Assembly: GCA_003481775.1 (NCBI GenBank) | Contig: QULU01000046.1 | Coordinates: forward strand, 1-30,663 | DNA from: Clostridiaceae bacterium OM02-2AC | Lineage (GTDB): Bacteria; Bacillota_I; Bacilli_A; Erysipelotrichales; Erysipelotrichaceae | Length of the DNA stretch: 30,663 nucleotides | Reading direction: 5' to 3' | Part shown: piece by piece, positions 7,587-14,283 of the stretch | Layout: every line of letters starts with the position of its first letter | Numbering within the stretch: position 1 is the stretch's first letter | Notes under the pieces: model-generated | The model's database searches: none | The model's input: only the letters and a program-made list of their open reading frames with translations | Told to the model about the DNA's origin: nothing | Translations under genes and position numbers: made by a program

Positions 7587-8978
7587 ATGAAAACATGTAT
7601 TCATCAGGGTATCATACTGCTGGAAAATGGTGAATTTACTGGCGATATTGTATTTGAAGACGAAAAAATCTTAGCTCTTGGAGAGAATCTTGTGGATATG
7701 GCAGATTATGTTGTTGATGTATCCGGCTGTTATGTGTTTGCTGGAGGCATCGATGAACATACACATTTTGGTTCCTTTAACAGCTGTTCTTTTGAGACAT
7801 CAGAAGCAGCTGCCCTTGGTGGTACGACAACAGTTGTTGATTTCGTCGATCAGGAAAAAGGACAGTCGCTGAAAGAGGCGCTGATGTCACAGCAGGAAAA
7901 GGCAGCGCGTTATCCTTATATTGATGTTGCTTTTCACAGCATGTTGATGGATATACGCGAGGAAGTCATCGAAGAAATTCAGGAACTGCCTGGATATGGC
8001 GTTTCTGCGTTAAAGGTATTTACGGCCTATAAAGGGACACCATACTATGCAGATGATGCATCTATACTGCGTGTTATGCAGAAGATTCGAAACAGTGGAC
8101 TGTTGCTGATGGTACATGCGGAGAATGCGGATATGATTGCCTGCAGAACAGAAGATCTACTTAAAGAAGGTTGTATTGCGCCAAAATATCATGCTGATGC
8201 TCGAGATGTACAGAGTGAGGCAGAAATGGTAGAGCGAATGATTGCTTATGCAAAATGGTGTGATATTCCAATCTTTTTTGTGCATATTTCCACAAAAGAG
8301 GCTCTTTTAAAAATCATGAATGCAAAACGCGAGGGGCAGCCTGTATTTTGTGAAACATGTACCCATTATTTGATATTGAATGAAGATGATCTTGCAAAAG
8401 AGGGACTTCTGGGTGCACGTTATATATGCTCACCTCCACTGCGTAAAGAACAAGATCAAGATGCATTGTGGCATGGAATTCATGAACATATGATTGAGGC
8501 TGTAAGTTCTGATCATTGTGCAGTTAGCGGCGGATATAAAAAGAAGATCGAAGCGTATCATGATTTCTCTAAAGTACCTAATGGTGCGCCAGGTGTGCAA
8601 CATCGTCTACAGATGTTGTGGAGTGAAGGGGTCTGTAAACAGCGCATCAGCAAACAAGAGTTTGTACAGATGTTCTCTTCTGGACCAGCTGATGTATGCG
8701 GAATTACAAAGAAAGGAAGACTTCAGCCCGGTTACGATGCAGATATCGTTATTTATGACCCTGAAGGCCATCAAACTCTGCAAGACAGTGATGCACATGA
8801 AGGCATCGATTATGCAACTTTTGCCGGACATGAAGTCTTTGGCAAGATACGTGCAGTCTATCTGAGAGGTATACAGATTGTGAACCATAATGAGTATATA
8901 GGAAAGGGAACAGGCAGAATCATAAAATTACAGTCATCCCTGTGTTATGGATATAGAGAAAAGGATAACGGTCAGTGA
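7587..8978 (+). CDS. Hydantoinase / dihydropyrimidinase-type amidohydrolase
   Basis: A 463-residue cyclic-amidohydrolase that opens hydantoin- or dihydropyrimidine-like rings. The binuclear metal site is complete: HxH in GIDEHTHF (H58, H60), the bridging carboxylated lysine in KVFTAYKG (probably K149), H177 in MVHAEN, H233 in FVHIST and D309 in SSDHC. Length is normal. I place the start at ATG 7587, one base after the EIIA stop, since an upstream ATG at 7560 lies inside EIIA and gives an atypical N-terminus. It is the last gene of the operon. No N-carbamoyl amidohydrolase, the usual next step, is nearby. The true ring substrate is unknown. Confidence 0.85.
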   Translation: MKTCIHQGIILLENGEFTGDIVFEDEKILALGENLVDMADYVVDVSGCYVFAGGIDEHTHFGSFNSCSFETSEAAALGGTTTVVDFVDQEKGQSLKEALMSQQEKAARYPYIDVAFHSMLMDIREEVIEEIQELPGYGVSALKVFTAYKGTPYYADDASILRVMQKIRNSGLLLMVHAENADMIACRTEDLLKEGCIAPKYHADARDVQSEAEMVERMIAYAKWCDIPIFFVHISTKEALLKIMNAKREGQPVFCETCTHYLILNEDDLAKEGLLGARYICSPPLRKEQDQDALWHGIHEHMIEAVSSDHCAVSGGYKKKIEAYHDFSKVPNGAPGVQHRLQMLWSEGVCKQRISKQEFVQMFSSGPADVCGITKKGRLQPGYDADIVIYDPEGHQTLQDSDAHEGIDYATFAGHEVFGKIRAVYLRGIQIVNHNEYIGKGTGRIIKLQSSLCYGYREKDNGQ

Positions 8979-8994
8979 CTGTTATTCTTTTTAT
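8965..8994 (+). terminator. Terminator of the PTS/amidohydrolase operon
   Basis: ATAACGGTC (8965-8973) pairs with GACTGTTAT (8977-8985) across a three-base loop with one G-T pair, followed by TCTTTTTAT. The hairpin overlaps the hydantoinase stop codon (8976-8978). Confidence 0.75.
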
Positions 8995-9197
8995 AAATTG
9001 GAGGTGAGAGTTATAACGATTACTCTGAATATTATATGTAATAGCGTACAAAAGGTGCAGATGATACAACACTTGAAATTAAAGAATTATAATGATAGAA
9101 CAGCGAGCGGACATCATTTTTGGCAGAGTTCGGGTAAGATCGGGCTTTTATTTTTGAGCATTCACATAATTTCACACAAAATTATTAAAAGTAAATA
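8995..9197. other. Intergenic region with an isolated GTTATAAC copy
   Basis: About 200 AT-rich bases between the operon terminator and the recombinase promoter. A single GTTATAAC (9010-9017) matches the operator core seen upstream of the operon, but no good promoter accompanies it. A short frame after AAAAGGTG at about 9061-9201 encodes 46 unremarkable residues and is not called. Just beyond, TCTAA is repeated three times in tandem (9240-9254). Confidence 0.3.
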
Positions 9198-9226
9198 TTG
9201 AAAATGTATCTTTATATGAATATAAT
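9198..9226 (+). promoter_or_regulatory. Recombinase promoter
   Basis: TTGAAA (9198-9203) and TATAAT (9221-9226) are exactly 17 bp apart, a near-consensus sigma-A promoter reading toward the recombinase. It lies just outside the left inverted repeat, and a strong hairpin lies between it and the gene. Confidence 0.7.
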
Positions 9227-9257
9227 ATAGTTGCTTATATTCTAATCTAATCTAAGC

Positions 9258-9268
9258 GCTTATCGTCA
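9258..9268 (-). repeat. Left inverted repeat flanking the recombinase
   Basis: The complement of this segment is TGACGATAAGC, repeated exactly at 11188-11198 on the plus strand. Outside the core, both copies share GGTAT about 7-8 bases before and TTAG plus GAATATA after, with gaps. The pair brackets the recombinase in inverted orientation. Confidence 0.5.
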
Positions 9269-9314
9269 GAAAGAGATACCTATCATTGATACAATGAGGG
9301 TATCTCTTTTTCTG
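9267..9314 (+). terminator. Hairpin and T-tract between promoter and recombinase gene
   Basis: AGAGATACC (9272-9280) pairs with GGTATCTCT (9299-9307); the stem extends outward through CAGAA/TTCTG with a bulge, and an inner CATT/AATG adds to it. TTTTTCTG follows. It looks like an intrinsic terminator or attenuator in the recombinase leader. It also shows that ATG 9294, which lies inside the hairpin, is unlikely to be the start. Confidence 0.6.
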
Positions 9315-9350
9315 TCTCTTTTATCCAAAAAAAGGAGGAACATAAACAAA

Positions 9351-11135
9351 ATGCTAAATGCAGGGATTATTAGAAAGACAGAATTAAAAAGAAATTACAT
9401 GATGGCTACAGATAACCAAAATAGAAAAGCCATCGTTGTCATGGAGAATACGATAAAAAAAACAAAGCTGCAATCTTATCTACAAATAAATAATTATCAG
9501 CCACATAATATATGTTTCATACAGAAGGGAAATAACTACCCTACTATTCTTATCGCGATGATCCACAGCTTCCGCCCAGATGATCTAATCGTATTACGTG
9601 CGGATGAATTATCGTCGGATCCTGCGGCTGTGCAGGACATTCTCGACATATCGTTCCGTATGAAAATAAGAGTCATTTCTATCCTAGATCGCATTACGGT
9701 CAAGGCTCAAGGTGCTTATCTACGAAAGATGGAACATATGACTTTCACAAGTGTTGTCAGACAGAGGACCGGCAATTTCTGGAGAGCCGACATTTATGAT
9801 AAATTAGGGATAGAAAATAAAGAGATAAAAAAGAAAAAGCGAATCGGCATATATTGTCGTGTATCCACCAGAGAACAGACGCTCGGCTACTCCATAGATA
9901 ATCAAAAAAATAAATGCCAGGACTATATGCATTTATTTAATGATGATTATACTGAGGCGGTGTTGTATATAGATGAAGGACATTCTGCTTCGACACTTGA
10001 GCGTCCTAGCATCAAACAAATGCTGCAGGATGTCAGGGATCGAAAGCTGGATGAGATTATCATTTACAAACTAGATCGTTTGACCAGGAATGTGATCGAT
10101 ACATATGAACTCCTGAATATGTTTGCAAATAATGATGTGAACCTTGTAGCAGTCATGGATAATCTGGATATCACTACAGCGAATGGAAAACTAGTCGTCG
10201 GCATCCTTGCTATCTTTGCCCAATGGGAAAGAGAAACGATTGTCGAGAGAACAAATGACGGTCTGTTGCAGATGGCAATGGAAGGAAAATATCCGAAAAG
10301 TGGGGTCCTTCTTGGTTATTCTAAAGATAAAGAAAAATATCTAACCATCAATGAAGAGACGGCCCCTATCATAAAAAGCATATTCATGTATGCCAAAGCC
10401 GGCTATCCACTGTCTGATATACGAATAAAGATCAAGGAAATATACGATTACAAATTACGCACGGATCGAATAAAAAGAATTATTTTTGAAAATGGATATT
10501 ATGGTGAATTTACCTATAAAGACTATGTCTTCCCCGATGTGATGCAAGCAATCGTTAGTAAAGAGGATGCAATGGAAGCTAAAAAAGTAGTCGGAAAAAG
10601 AAGCGTTGCATACGGTAAAGAACAAAATAAATTTTATTATAGAAATAAAATAACGTGTAAGAACTGCGGAAATATCTTAGGCGGTATTCCAACATATAAG
10701 AGGAATAAAAAATATTATTACTATTATTGTAAAAAGTGCAATCAGAGGATCAACCAGGATGTGATTTGTCATCAGGCAATACATGATATGATCACGCATA
10801 TAGATAAAGCAGATTATACAAGAGAAGCAGAAGATATTCTAAGAGATATCAATAGACTGCAGCGTAAGCTTAAAACGGTCTCCAGACAATATGCAGAAGA
10901 TTTCCTCTCGGATGAAGCATACGATACTATCGTAAAATCCATCAATTTAAAATTAAATAAAGAGAAAGCAAGGTTCGGAAAAATAAAGATCGTAAATGGT
11001 TATAATTGGAATGAGCTGTCAGACAGTGAAAAACGAGGATTTATCGAACAGACTATATTAACGATGTATGTTGATTTAAGTAAAAAAGAAATCATTAAAA
11101 TCGAATATCATGAGAATGATAATGAGAAAAAGTGA
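9351..11135 (+). CDS. Large serine recombinase with extra degenerate N-terminal resolvase-like domain
   Basis: A 594-residue site-specific recombinase. The catalytic resolvase domain (about 164-310) shows IGIYCRVSTREQ with nucleophile S172, EIIIYKLDRLTR and AIFAQWERE. A recombinase domain (about 330-430), a zinc ribbon (C436, C439, C460, C463) and a C-terminal coiled coil (about 500-550) follow. Residues 26-125 look like a second, inactive resolvase fold: RPDDLIVLRADELSSD and the following helix and IRVISILD parallel the active domain, but no catalytic serine or arginine motif is present. The ATG at 9351 follows AGGAGG by 12 bases. Base composition is more AT-rich than surrounding genes, consistent with transfer. 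Such enzymes integrate, excise or invert DNA. Confidence 0.85.
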   Translation: MLNAGIIRKTELKRNYMMATDNQNRKAIVVMENTIKKTKLQSYLQINNYQPHNICFIQKGNNYPTILIAMIHSFRPDDLIVLRADELSSDPAAVQDILDISFRMKIRVISILDRITVKAQGAYLRKMEHMTFTSVVRQRTGNFWRADIYDKLGIENKEIKKKKRIGIYCRVSTREQTLGYSIDNQKNKCQDYMHLFNDDYTEAVLYIDEGHSASTLERPSIKQMLQDVRDRKLDEIIIYKLDRLTRNVIDTYELLNMFANNDVNLVAVMDNLDITTANGKLVVGILAIFAQWERETIVERTNDGLLQMAMEGKYPKSGVLLGYSKDKEKYLTINEETAPIIKSIFMYAKAGYPLSDIRIKIKEIYDYKLRTDRIKRIIFENGYYGEFTYKDYVFPDVMQAIVSKEDAMEAKKVVGKRSVAYGKEQNKFYYRNKITCKNCGNILGGIPTYKRNKKYYYYYCKKCNQRINQDVICHQAIHDMITHIDKADYTREAEDILRDINRLQRKLKTVSRQYAEDFLSDEAYDTIVKSINLKLNKEKARFGKIKIVNGYNWNELSDSEKRGFIEQTILTMYVDLSKKEIIKIEYHENDNEKK

Positions 11136-11187
11136 CTATTTTGAAAAAAAGTATGGTAAATTGACATGAATCATGGTATAGTATTCA

Positions 11188-11198
11188 TGACGATAAGC
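11188..11198 (+). repeat. Right inverted repeat flanking the recombinase
   Basis: TGACGATAAGC, an exact inverted copy of 9258-9268. It is preceded by GGTATAG and followed at short distance by TTAGAAAAGAATATA, resembling the left copy's context. Upstream, CATGAAT/ATTCATG forms a short palindrome (about 11166-11189). Confidence 0.5.
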
Positions 11199-11301
11199 CA
11201 AGGGTTAGAAAAGAATATAGGTAGATACAAAAGAGTCAGAAATATAAAAATACTATATATGGTTCGTATATGTAACACATGTGGCACCATTTAACACATA
11301 T

Positions 11302-11331
11302 CTCACACATATATTTGTGTGAGTTTTTATT
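11302..11331 (+). terminator. Terminator downstream of the recombinase
   Basis: CTCACACA (11302-11309) and TGTGTGAG (11316-11323) form a perfect 8-bp stem with a six-base loop, followed by TTTTTATTTATT. It is the first intrinsic terminator after the recombinase stop, 165 bases on. Confidence 0.75.
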
Positions 11332-11347
11332 TATTGTATGTAAAATA

Positions 11348-11397
11348 CACACTCTGTTTGGATATTTTATATTCATCTTTGCGGAGTGTGCTTTTTT
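11348..11397 (+). terminator. Second terminator-like hairpin
   Basis: CACACTC (11348-11354) pairs with GAGTGTG (11384-11390) across a long 29-base AT-rich loop, followed by CTTTTTT. The long loop makes it weaker than the hairpin just upstream. Confidence 0.45.
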
Positions 11398-11465
11398 CAT
11401 GTGTTTGCGTACAGGTTGGGGAAATACATGATTTCCGTACTTTACTTTCTTAAACATACAAAACA

Positions 11466-11488
11466 AGCCTTATGATGTTACTAAGGCT
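11466..11488 (-). terminator. Minus-strand terminator at a gene remnant
   Basis: AGCCTTA (11466-11472) and TAAGGCT (11482-11488) form a perfect 7-bp stem. On the minus strand it directly follows a TGA stop and leads into TTGTTTTG, the layout of an intrinsic terminator for the remnant at 11488-11595. Confidence 0.5.
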
Positions 11489-11595
11489 CACTCTACCTGT
11501 TGTTGGCGAAACATTAGTTTATTAAGGTGTTCCTTGTATTTGATTACAAGGTCATGATTGAATGGCACCACAATGCCCTCAACTTCATAGGTAAG
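11488..11595 (-). pseudogene. C-terminal gene remnant, 35 codons, unidentified
   Basis: The minus strand has an open stretch ending in TGA that encodes EGIVVPFNHDLVIKYKEHLN followed by KLMFRQQQVE. Its composition looks like genuine protein (an alternating charged C-terminal helix), and a terminator hairpin sits right at the stop. Upstream it runs into a TAG with no start codon, so only the tail of a gene survives. I cannot assign a family; given the setting next to a recombinase, a mobile-element gene is a guess. Confidence 0.4.
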
Positions 11596-11700
11596 CTAAA
11601 TGCATCTTTACTATAATTATTAAAAAAATAAGCATTGTAATCACTGTATAATATCGATATAATTTATGTATAATCATGACATATGAAGGAGCGTGATTTT

Positions 11701-11967
11701 ATGTATATAAAAGCATCCGCATCATTGAGAAATGATTACTCTGCGATTTCAAACCCTGCAAAAGAAACAAAAGAACCAGTTTATATCACGAAAAATGGTG
11801 AAGGTGATCTTGTGGTAATGAGCATTGAAGCCTTTGAAAAGAGAGAACAAATGCTTGCACTTCGAGATCGTGTACGACAGGCAGAACAAGAGAGGTTAAC
11901 TGGTAAAAATAGTAAGAGTATAGCTGAAGCAAGGGCGATTTTAAGGAATCGTATGAATGAAATATAA
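11701..11967 (+). CDS. Phd/YefM-family antitoxin
   Basis: An 88-residue antitoxin. The N-terminal DNA-binding half shows the family pattern, with SASLRNDYSAISNPAKET, then EPVYITKNGEGDLVVMSIEAFEKRE, and a charged C-terminal helical tail (about 50-88) that would wrap the toxin. It normally represses its own operon and neutralises a ParE/RelE toxin. ATG 11701 follows GAAGGAG and MYIKASASL fits the family; an upstream codon at 11683 is not needed. The last bases overlap the toxin start, but the toxin is truncated. Confidence 0.85.
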   Translation: MYIKASASLRNDYSAISNPAKETKEPVYITKNGEGDLVVMSIEAFEKREQMLALRDRVRQAEQERLTGKNSKSIAEARAILRNRMNEI

Positions 11968-12061
11968 AATAGAGATTCTGCCTGCCGCATTAGAGGATTT
12001 AAAGCAAATTGAGGATTATTATGCTTTACAATTTGATATGGATACTGCAATTATAATCTAA
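11957..12061 (+). pseudogene. Truncated ParE/RelE-family toxin
   Basis: Starts at ATG 11957, overlapping the antitoxin gene by 11 bases, and reads MKYKIEILPAALEDLKQIED, the characteristic start of a ParE/RelE toxin. The frame stops after 34 residues where the family normally runs to 90-105, so the catalytic C-terminal part is gone. The following DNA shows no continuation in other frames. The antitoxin would be left alone. Confidence 0.75.
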
Positions 12062-12089
12062 ATCTATAGTAGTGGAATGAGGTGATTAC

Positions 12090-12293
12090 ATGATAAGCTA
12101 TGAGCCACTGTGGAATACACTAAAAGAAAAGCAAATATCTCAATATACCTTAATAAATAAGTATCATATAAGCACTGGAACATTAGATGCATTTCGTAAA
12201 GGAAGCAATGTGACATTAAATACGTTACATGATCTATGTATGATACTGGATTGTGATATACAGGATGTAGTAACCTTTAGACCAGAAAAATGA
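12090..12293 (+). CDS. Small XRE/Cro-type helix-turn-helix regulator
   Basis: A 67-residue protein made almost entirely of one Cro/CI-type helix-turn-helix: QISQYTLINKYHISTGTLDAFR is the HTH, and the tail LHDLCMILDCDIQDVVTF is the family-typical last helix. GAGGTGA lies 7 bases before the ATG. Proteins of this size are common as stand-alone regulators on mobile elements. Target unknown; the adjacent toxin-antitoxin promoter and its own are possible. Confidence 0.8.
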   Translation: MISYEPLWNTLKEKQISQYTLINKYHISTGTLDAFRKGSNVTLNTLHDLCMILDCDIQDVVTFRPEK

Positions 12294-12320
12294 CCTCGCT
12301 AGCCAAGGGCATTTTTATTT
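12288..12320 (+). terminator. Terminator of the XRE gene
   Basis: AAATG-A-CCT (12288-12296) pairs with AGG-G-CATTT (12306 onward) with one mismatch, followed by TTTATTTTAT. The stem starts inside the last codons of the XRE gene. Confidence 0.5.
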
Positions 12321-12812
12321 TATCAAATTGCTAATGTAATCGTGTAATTTGCTCTTCCTTACCGTTGAATCCATACACTCTCGAAACAGTCAGGCTGTCA
12401 CACTGCTGTTTATGTATATGAGCAATGCTGATATGCAATATGTGCTGACAGGGAGAACTACAATGCGTGCTTTACATATATGCTTAATACCTGATCATCA
12501 AGAACCCATGATTGCACTAGAAAGCTGTATTGCTTTAAAGGAGTAAGACTACGCAGAGAAAAAAGGCTATGAAGCTGGCAGATGGAATAAAAGTTTGACT
12601 TGGGAATAGTGAGATTTGGTGGTAATCTGACAGAAGTATATGGGGGATAAGCTTGTATTAGGAAATGAATTGTAAAAGCAAACATTGTAAGAATATGGAA
12701 GGTAGTATGTCTTCTCTTATATTGGACTATCATATCCCTGCTTATGGTAACAAGCACACCGTAAAAGCTGCACAAGACTGTTCGATGGCAATTCATCCAT
12801 GAAGAAATGGTG
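12321..12812. other. Gene-free, decayed-looking region
   Basis: About 490 bases without a supportable gene. A 65-residue open frame at 12349-12546 has no ribosome site and no recognisable motif, and later short frames are broken by frequent stops. A possible -10 (TATAAT, 12813-12818) for the methyltransferase gene follows but lacks a clear -35. I read this as remains of genes at the edge of the accessory block. Confidence 0.4.
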
Positions 12813-12858
12813 TATAATAACAGAAATAAGCATTTAGATGCGTAAGGGAGATGACGTT

Positions 12859-13653
12859 GTGAAAATTACAAATAAGGAAATTGATGCGGGTAACGCATTT
12901 GATTGGGGGCGGACATCAAAGGATTATGCAAAGTATCGGGATATTTATCCCGCTGTGTTTTATGAAAAAATTGCAGAACGGGGATTGTGTGTCGCAAATC
13001 AGCGGGTGCTTGATTTGGGAACAGGAACCGGTGTTTTGCCAAGGAACATGTATGCCTATGGCGCCAACTGGACAGGAACGGATATTTCCCGGCAGCAGAT
13101 TGAAGAGGCGAAGGCACTGGCACAGCAAATGAACCAGAATATATCCTATATCTGTGTACCTGCTGAGGATATCAGCTTTTCCAGCCATAGCTTTGACGTC
13201 ATTACAGCATGTCAGTGCTTTTGGTATTTTGATTATGAAAAGCTGCTGCCAAAGCTGCTTCAGTTTCTGAAACCAGATGGGAGACTTCTCTTTTTGTATA
13301 TGGCCTGGCTTCCTCAAGAGGATGCGATAGCAGGGGCAAGTGAGCAGCTGGTTTTAAAATACAGTCCGAACTGGTCAGGAGCCAGAGAGTATATGCACCC
13401 CATTTCATTGCCTGCGTGTGTATATGAAGCATTTGAGACGGTAGCACATGAGGAATATGTACTTGATATCCCCTTTACCAAAGAATCCTGGAATGGAAGA
13501 ATGAAGGCCTGTCGGGGTGTGGGTGCCTCTCTTTCTGATCAAGCGATAAAAGCTTGGGAACAGGAACATCTGCAGCTATTAAAGCAGAATGCCCCTGCAG
13601 CATTCTATGTGAAGCATTATGCGGCAATGCTGGAGATGAAGCGGCGAACATAA
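12859..13653 (+). CDS. Class I SAM-dependent methyltransferase
   Basis: A 264-residue methyltransferase. Motif I (VLDLGTGTGVLPRNM, about residues 48-62) binds S-adenosylmethionine, WTGTDIS supplies the ribose-binding acidic residue, VPAEDISFSSHSFDVITACQ is the methyltransferase_11-type adenine-contact and post-motif region, and LKPDGRLLFLYMAW follows. The C-terminal third is a variable substrate cap. I choose GTG 12859, which has GGGAG 8 bases upstream; an ATG at 12838 would overlap that site. Substrate unknown. It stands alone, ends in its own terminator, and marks the return to higher GC content. Confidence 0.85.
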   Translation: MKITNKEIDAGNAFDWGRTSKDYAKYRDIYPAVFYEKIAERGLCVANQRVLDLGTGTGVLPRNMYAYGANWTGTDISRQQIEEAKALAQQMNQNISYICVPAEDISFSSHSFDVITACQCFWYFDYEKLLPKLLQFLKPDGRLLFLYMAWLPQEDAIAGASEQLVLKYSPNWSGAREYMHPISLPACVYEAFETVAHEEYVLDIPFTKESWNGRMKACRGVGASLSDQAIKAWEQEHLQLLKQNAPAAFYVKHYAAMLEMKRRT

Positions 13654-13808
13654 TGCCTGCGCCCCCTGCAGCGTCAGAAAGAAATAACAGTGTCGCTGGC
13701 AGTGTGTTATCAATGCTGTTCTTTTCCCGGCTGGTTTCGATTCTGATCATCTGGGAATATTCTGACCTGTAGATGCAAGAAACGCAGCGGCTATTCGCTG
13801 ATTGTAAG

Positions 13809-13842
13809 AAAAAGTCGGAGTTGTTCATCCCGGCTTTTTTTG
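13809..13842 (+). terminator. Terminator of the methyltransferase gene
   Basis: AAAAAGTCGG (13809-13818) pairs with CCGGCTTTTT (13830-13839) with one G-T pair and an 11-base loop, ending in seven T residues. It is 155 bases after the stop; between lies sequence with no called gene. Confidence 0.7.
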
Positions 13843-13904
13843 TATATACAGAATGCTGCGGATATAGCCTGTCCCCTTTATTTAATCTTTCCTATGATAT
13901 TTGA

Positions 13905-13938
13905 TTGCATTACAATATTATATGACGTATAATATTGT
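13905..13938 (+). promoter_or_regulatory. PadR operon promoter with 11-bp inverted-repeat operator
   Basis: TTGCAT (13905-13910) and TATAAT (13928-13933) are 17 bp apart. Overlapping them is an inverted repeat, ACAATATTATA (13912-13922), five bases, then TATAATATTGT (13928-13938), perfect over 11 bp per arm. It covers the -10, so a bound dimer would block polymerase. PadR-family regulators commonly bind such palindromes at their own promoter. Confidence 0.7.
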
Positions 13939-13956
13939 TGAAGAAAGGTGATGTAT

Positions 13957-14283
13957 ATGACATTTCAGCTAGGCTCTGCATTGCTGGATGCCTGTGTGCT
14001 GGCGACTCTGCACAAGGAGGATACCTATGGATATCGGCTTACACAGGAGGTAAAGGTTGTGATGAGTGTGAGTGAATCCACACTGTATCCGGTTCTGCGC
14101 AGACTTATGAGAGAAGGATATCTGGAAACTTATGACCAGCAGCACATGGGCAGAAATCGAAGATATTACCGATTGACAGATACAGGAAGAAATAAATACA
14201 GAGAGTATGTTGAGGAATGGAAGGCATTCTCAACAAAAATCAGTGGCATTCTGGAGGGAGGAAAAGAACATGAAGAAGGCTGA
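13957..14283 (+). CDS. PadR-family transcriptional regulator
   Basis: A 108-residue winged-helix regulator. MTFQLGSALLDACVLATL, DTYGYRLTQEVK and ESTLYPVLRRLMREGYL (recognition helix) followed by the wing RNRRYYRLTDTG are all typical. ATG 13957 is preferred over GTG 13948 and ATG 13951 because AAGGTGAT then sits at proper distance and the N-terminus matches relatives. It leads an operon with a DUF1700 and a DUF4097 gene, an arrangement common in Firmicutes, and probably represses it through the inverted repeat upstream. Confidence 0.9.
   Translation: MTFQLGSALLDACVLATLHKEDTYGYRLTQEVKVVMSVSESTLYPVLRRLMREGYLETYDQQHMGRNRRYYRLTDTGRNKYREYVEEWKAFSTKISGILEGGKEHEEG

Noticed and set aside
9061..9201. 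Small frame after AAAAGGTG between the operon and the recombinase
   Set aside because: It has a plausible ribosome site but reads as unremarkable sequence, ends in the recombinase promoter, and lacks any motif.
9294..9350. Longer N-terminus for the recombinase from ATG 9294
   Set aside because: This ATG lies within the leader hairpin; the ATG at 9351 has an AGGAGG site upstream.
11161..11184. TTGACA with TATAGT as a promoter pointing right out of the recombinase segment
   Set aside because: The hexamers are only 10 bp apart, too short for sigma-A, and no alternative -10 lies at 16-18 bp.
12349..12546. Possible 65-residue gene
   Set aside because: No ribosome site, no recognisable motif, and it lies in a stretch broken by stops in all frames. 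Recorded only as decayed region.
13654..13808. Possible small gene between the methyltransferase and its terminator (frame to 13772)
   Set aside because: The frame lies partly inside the methyltransferase gene and the rest has no start with a ribosome site.
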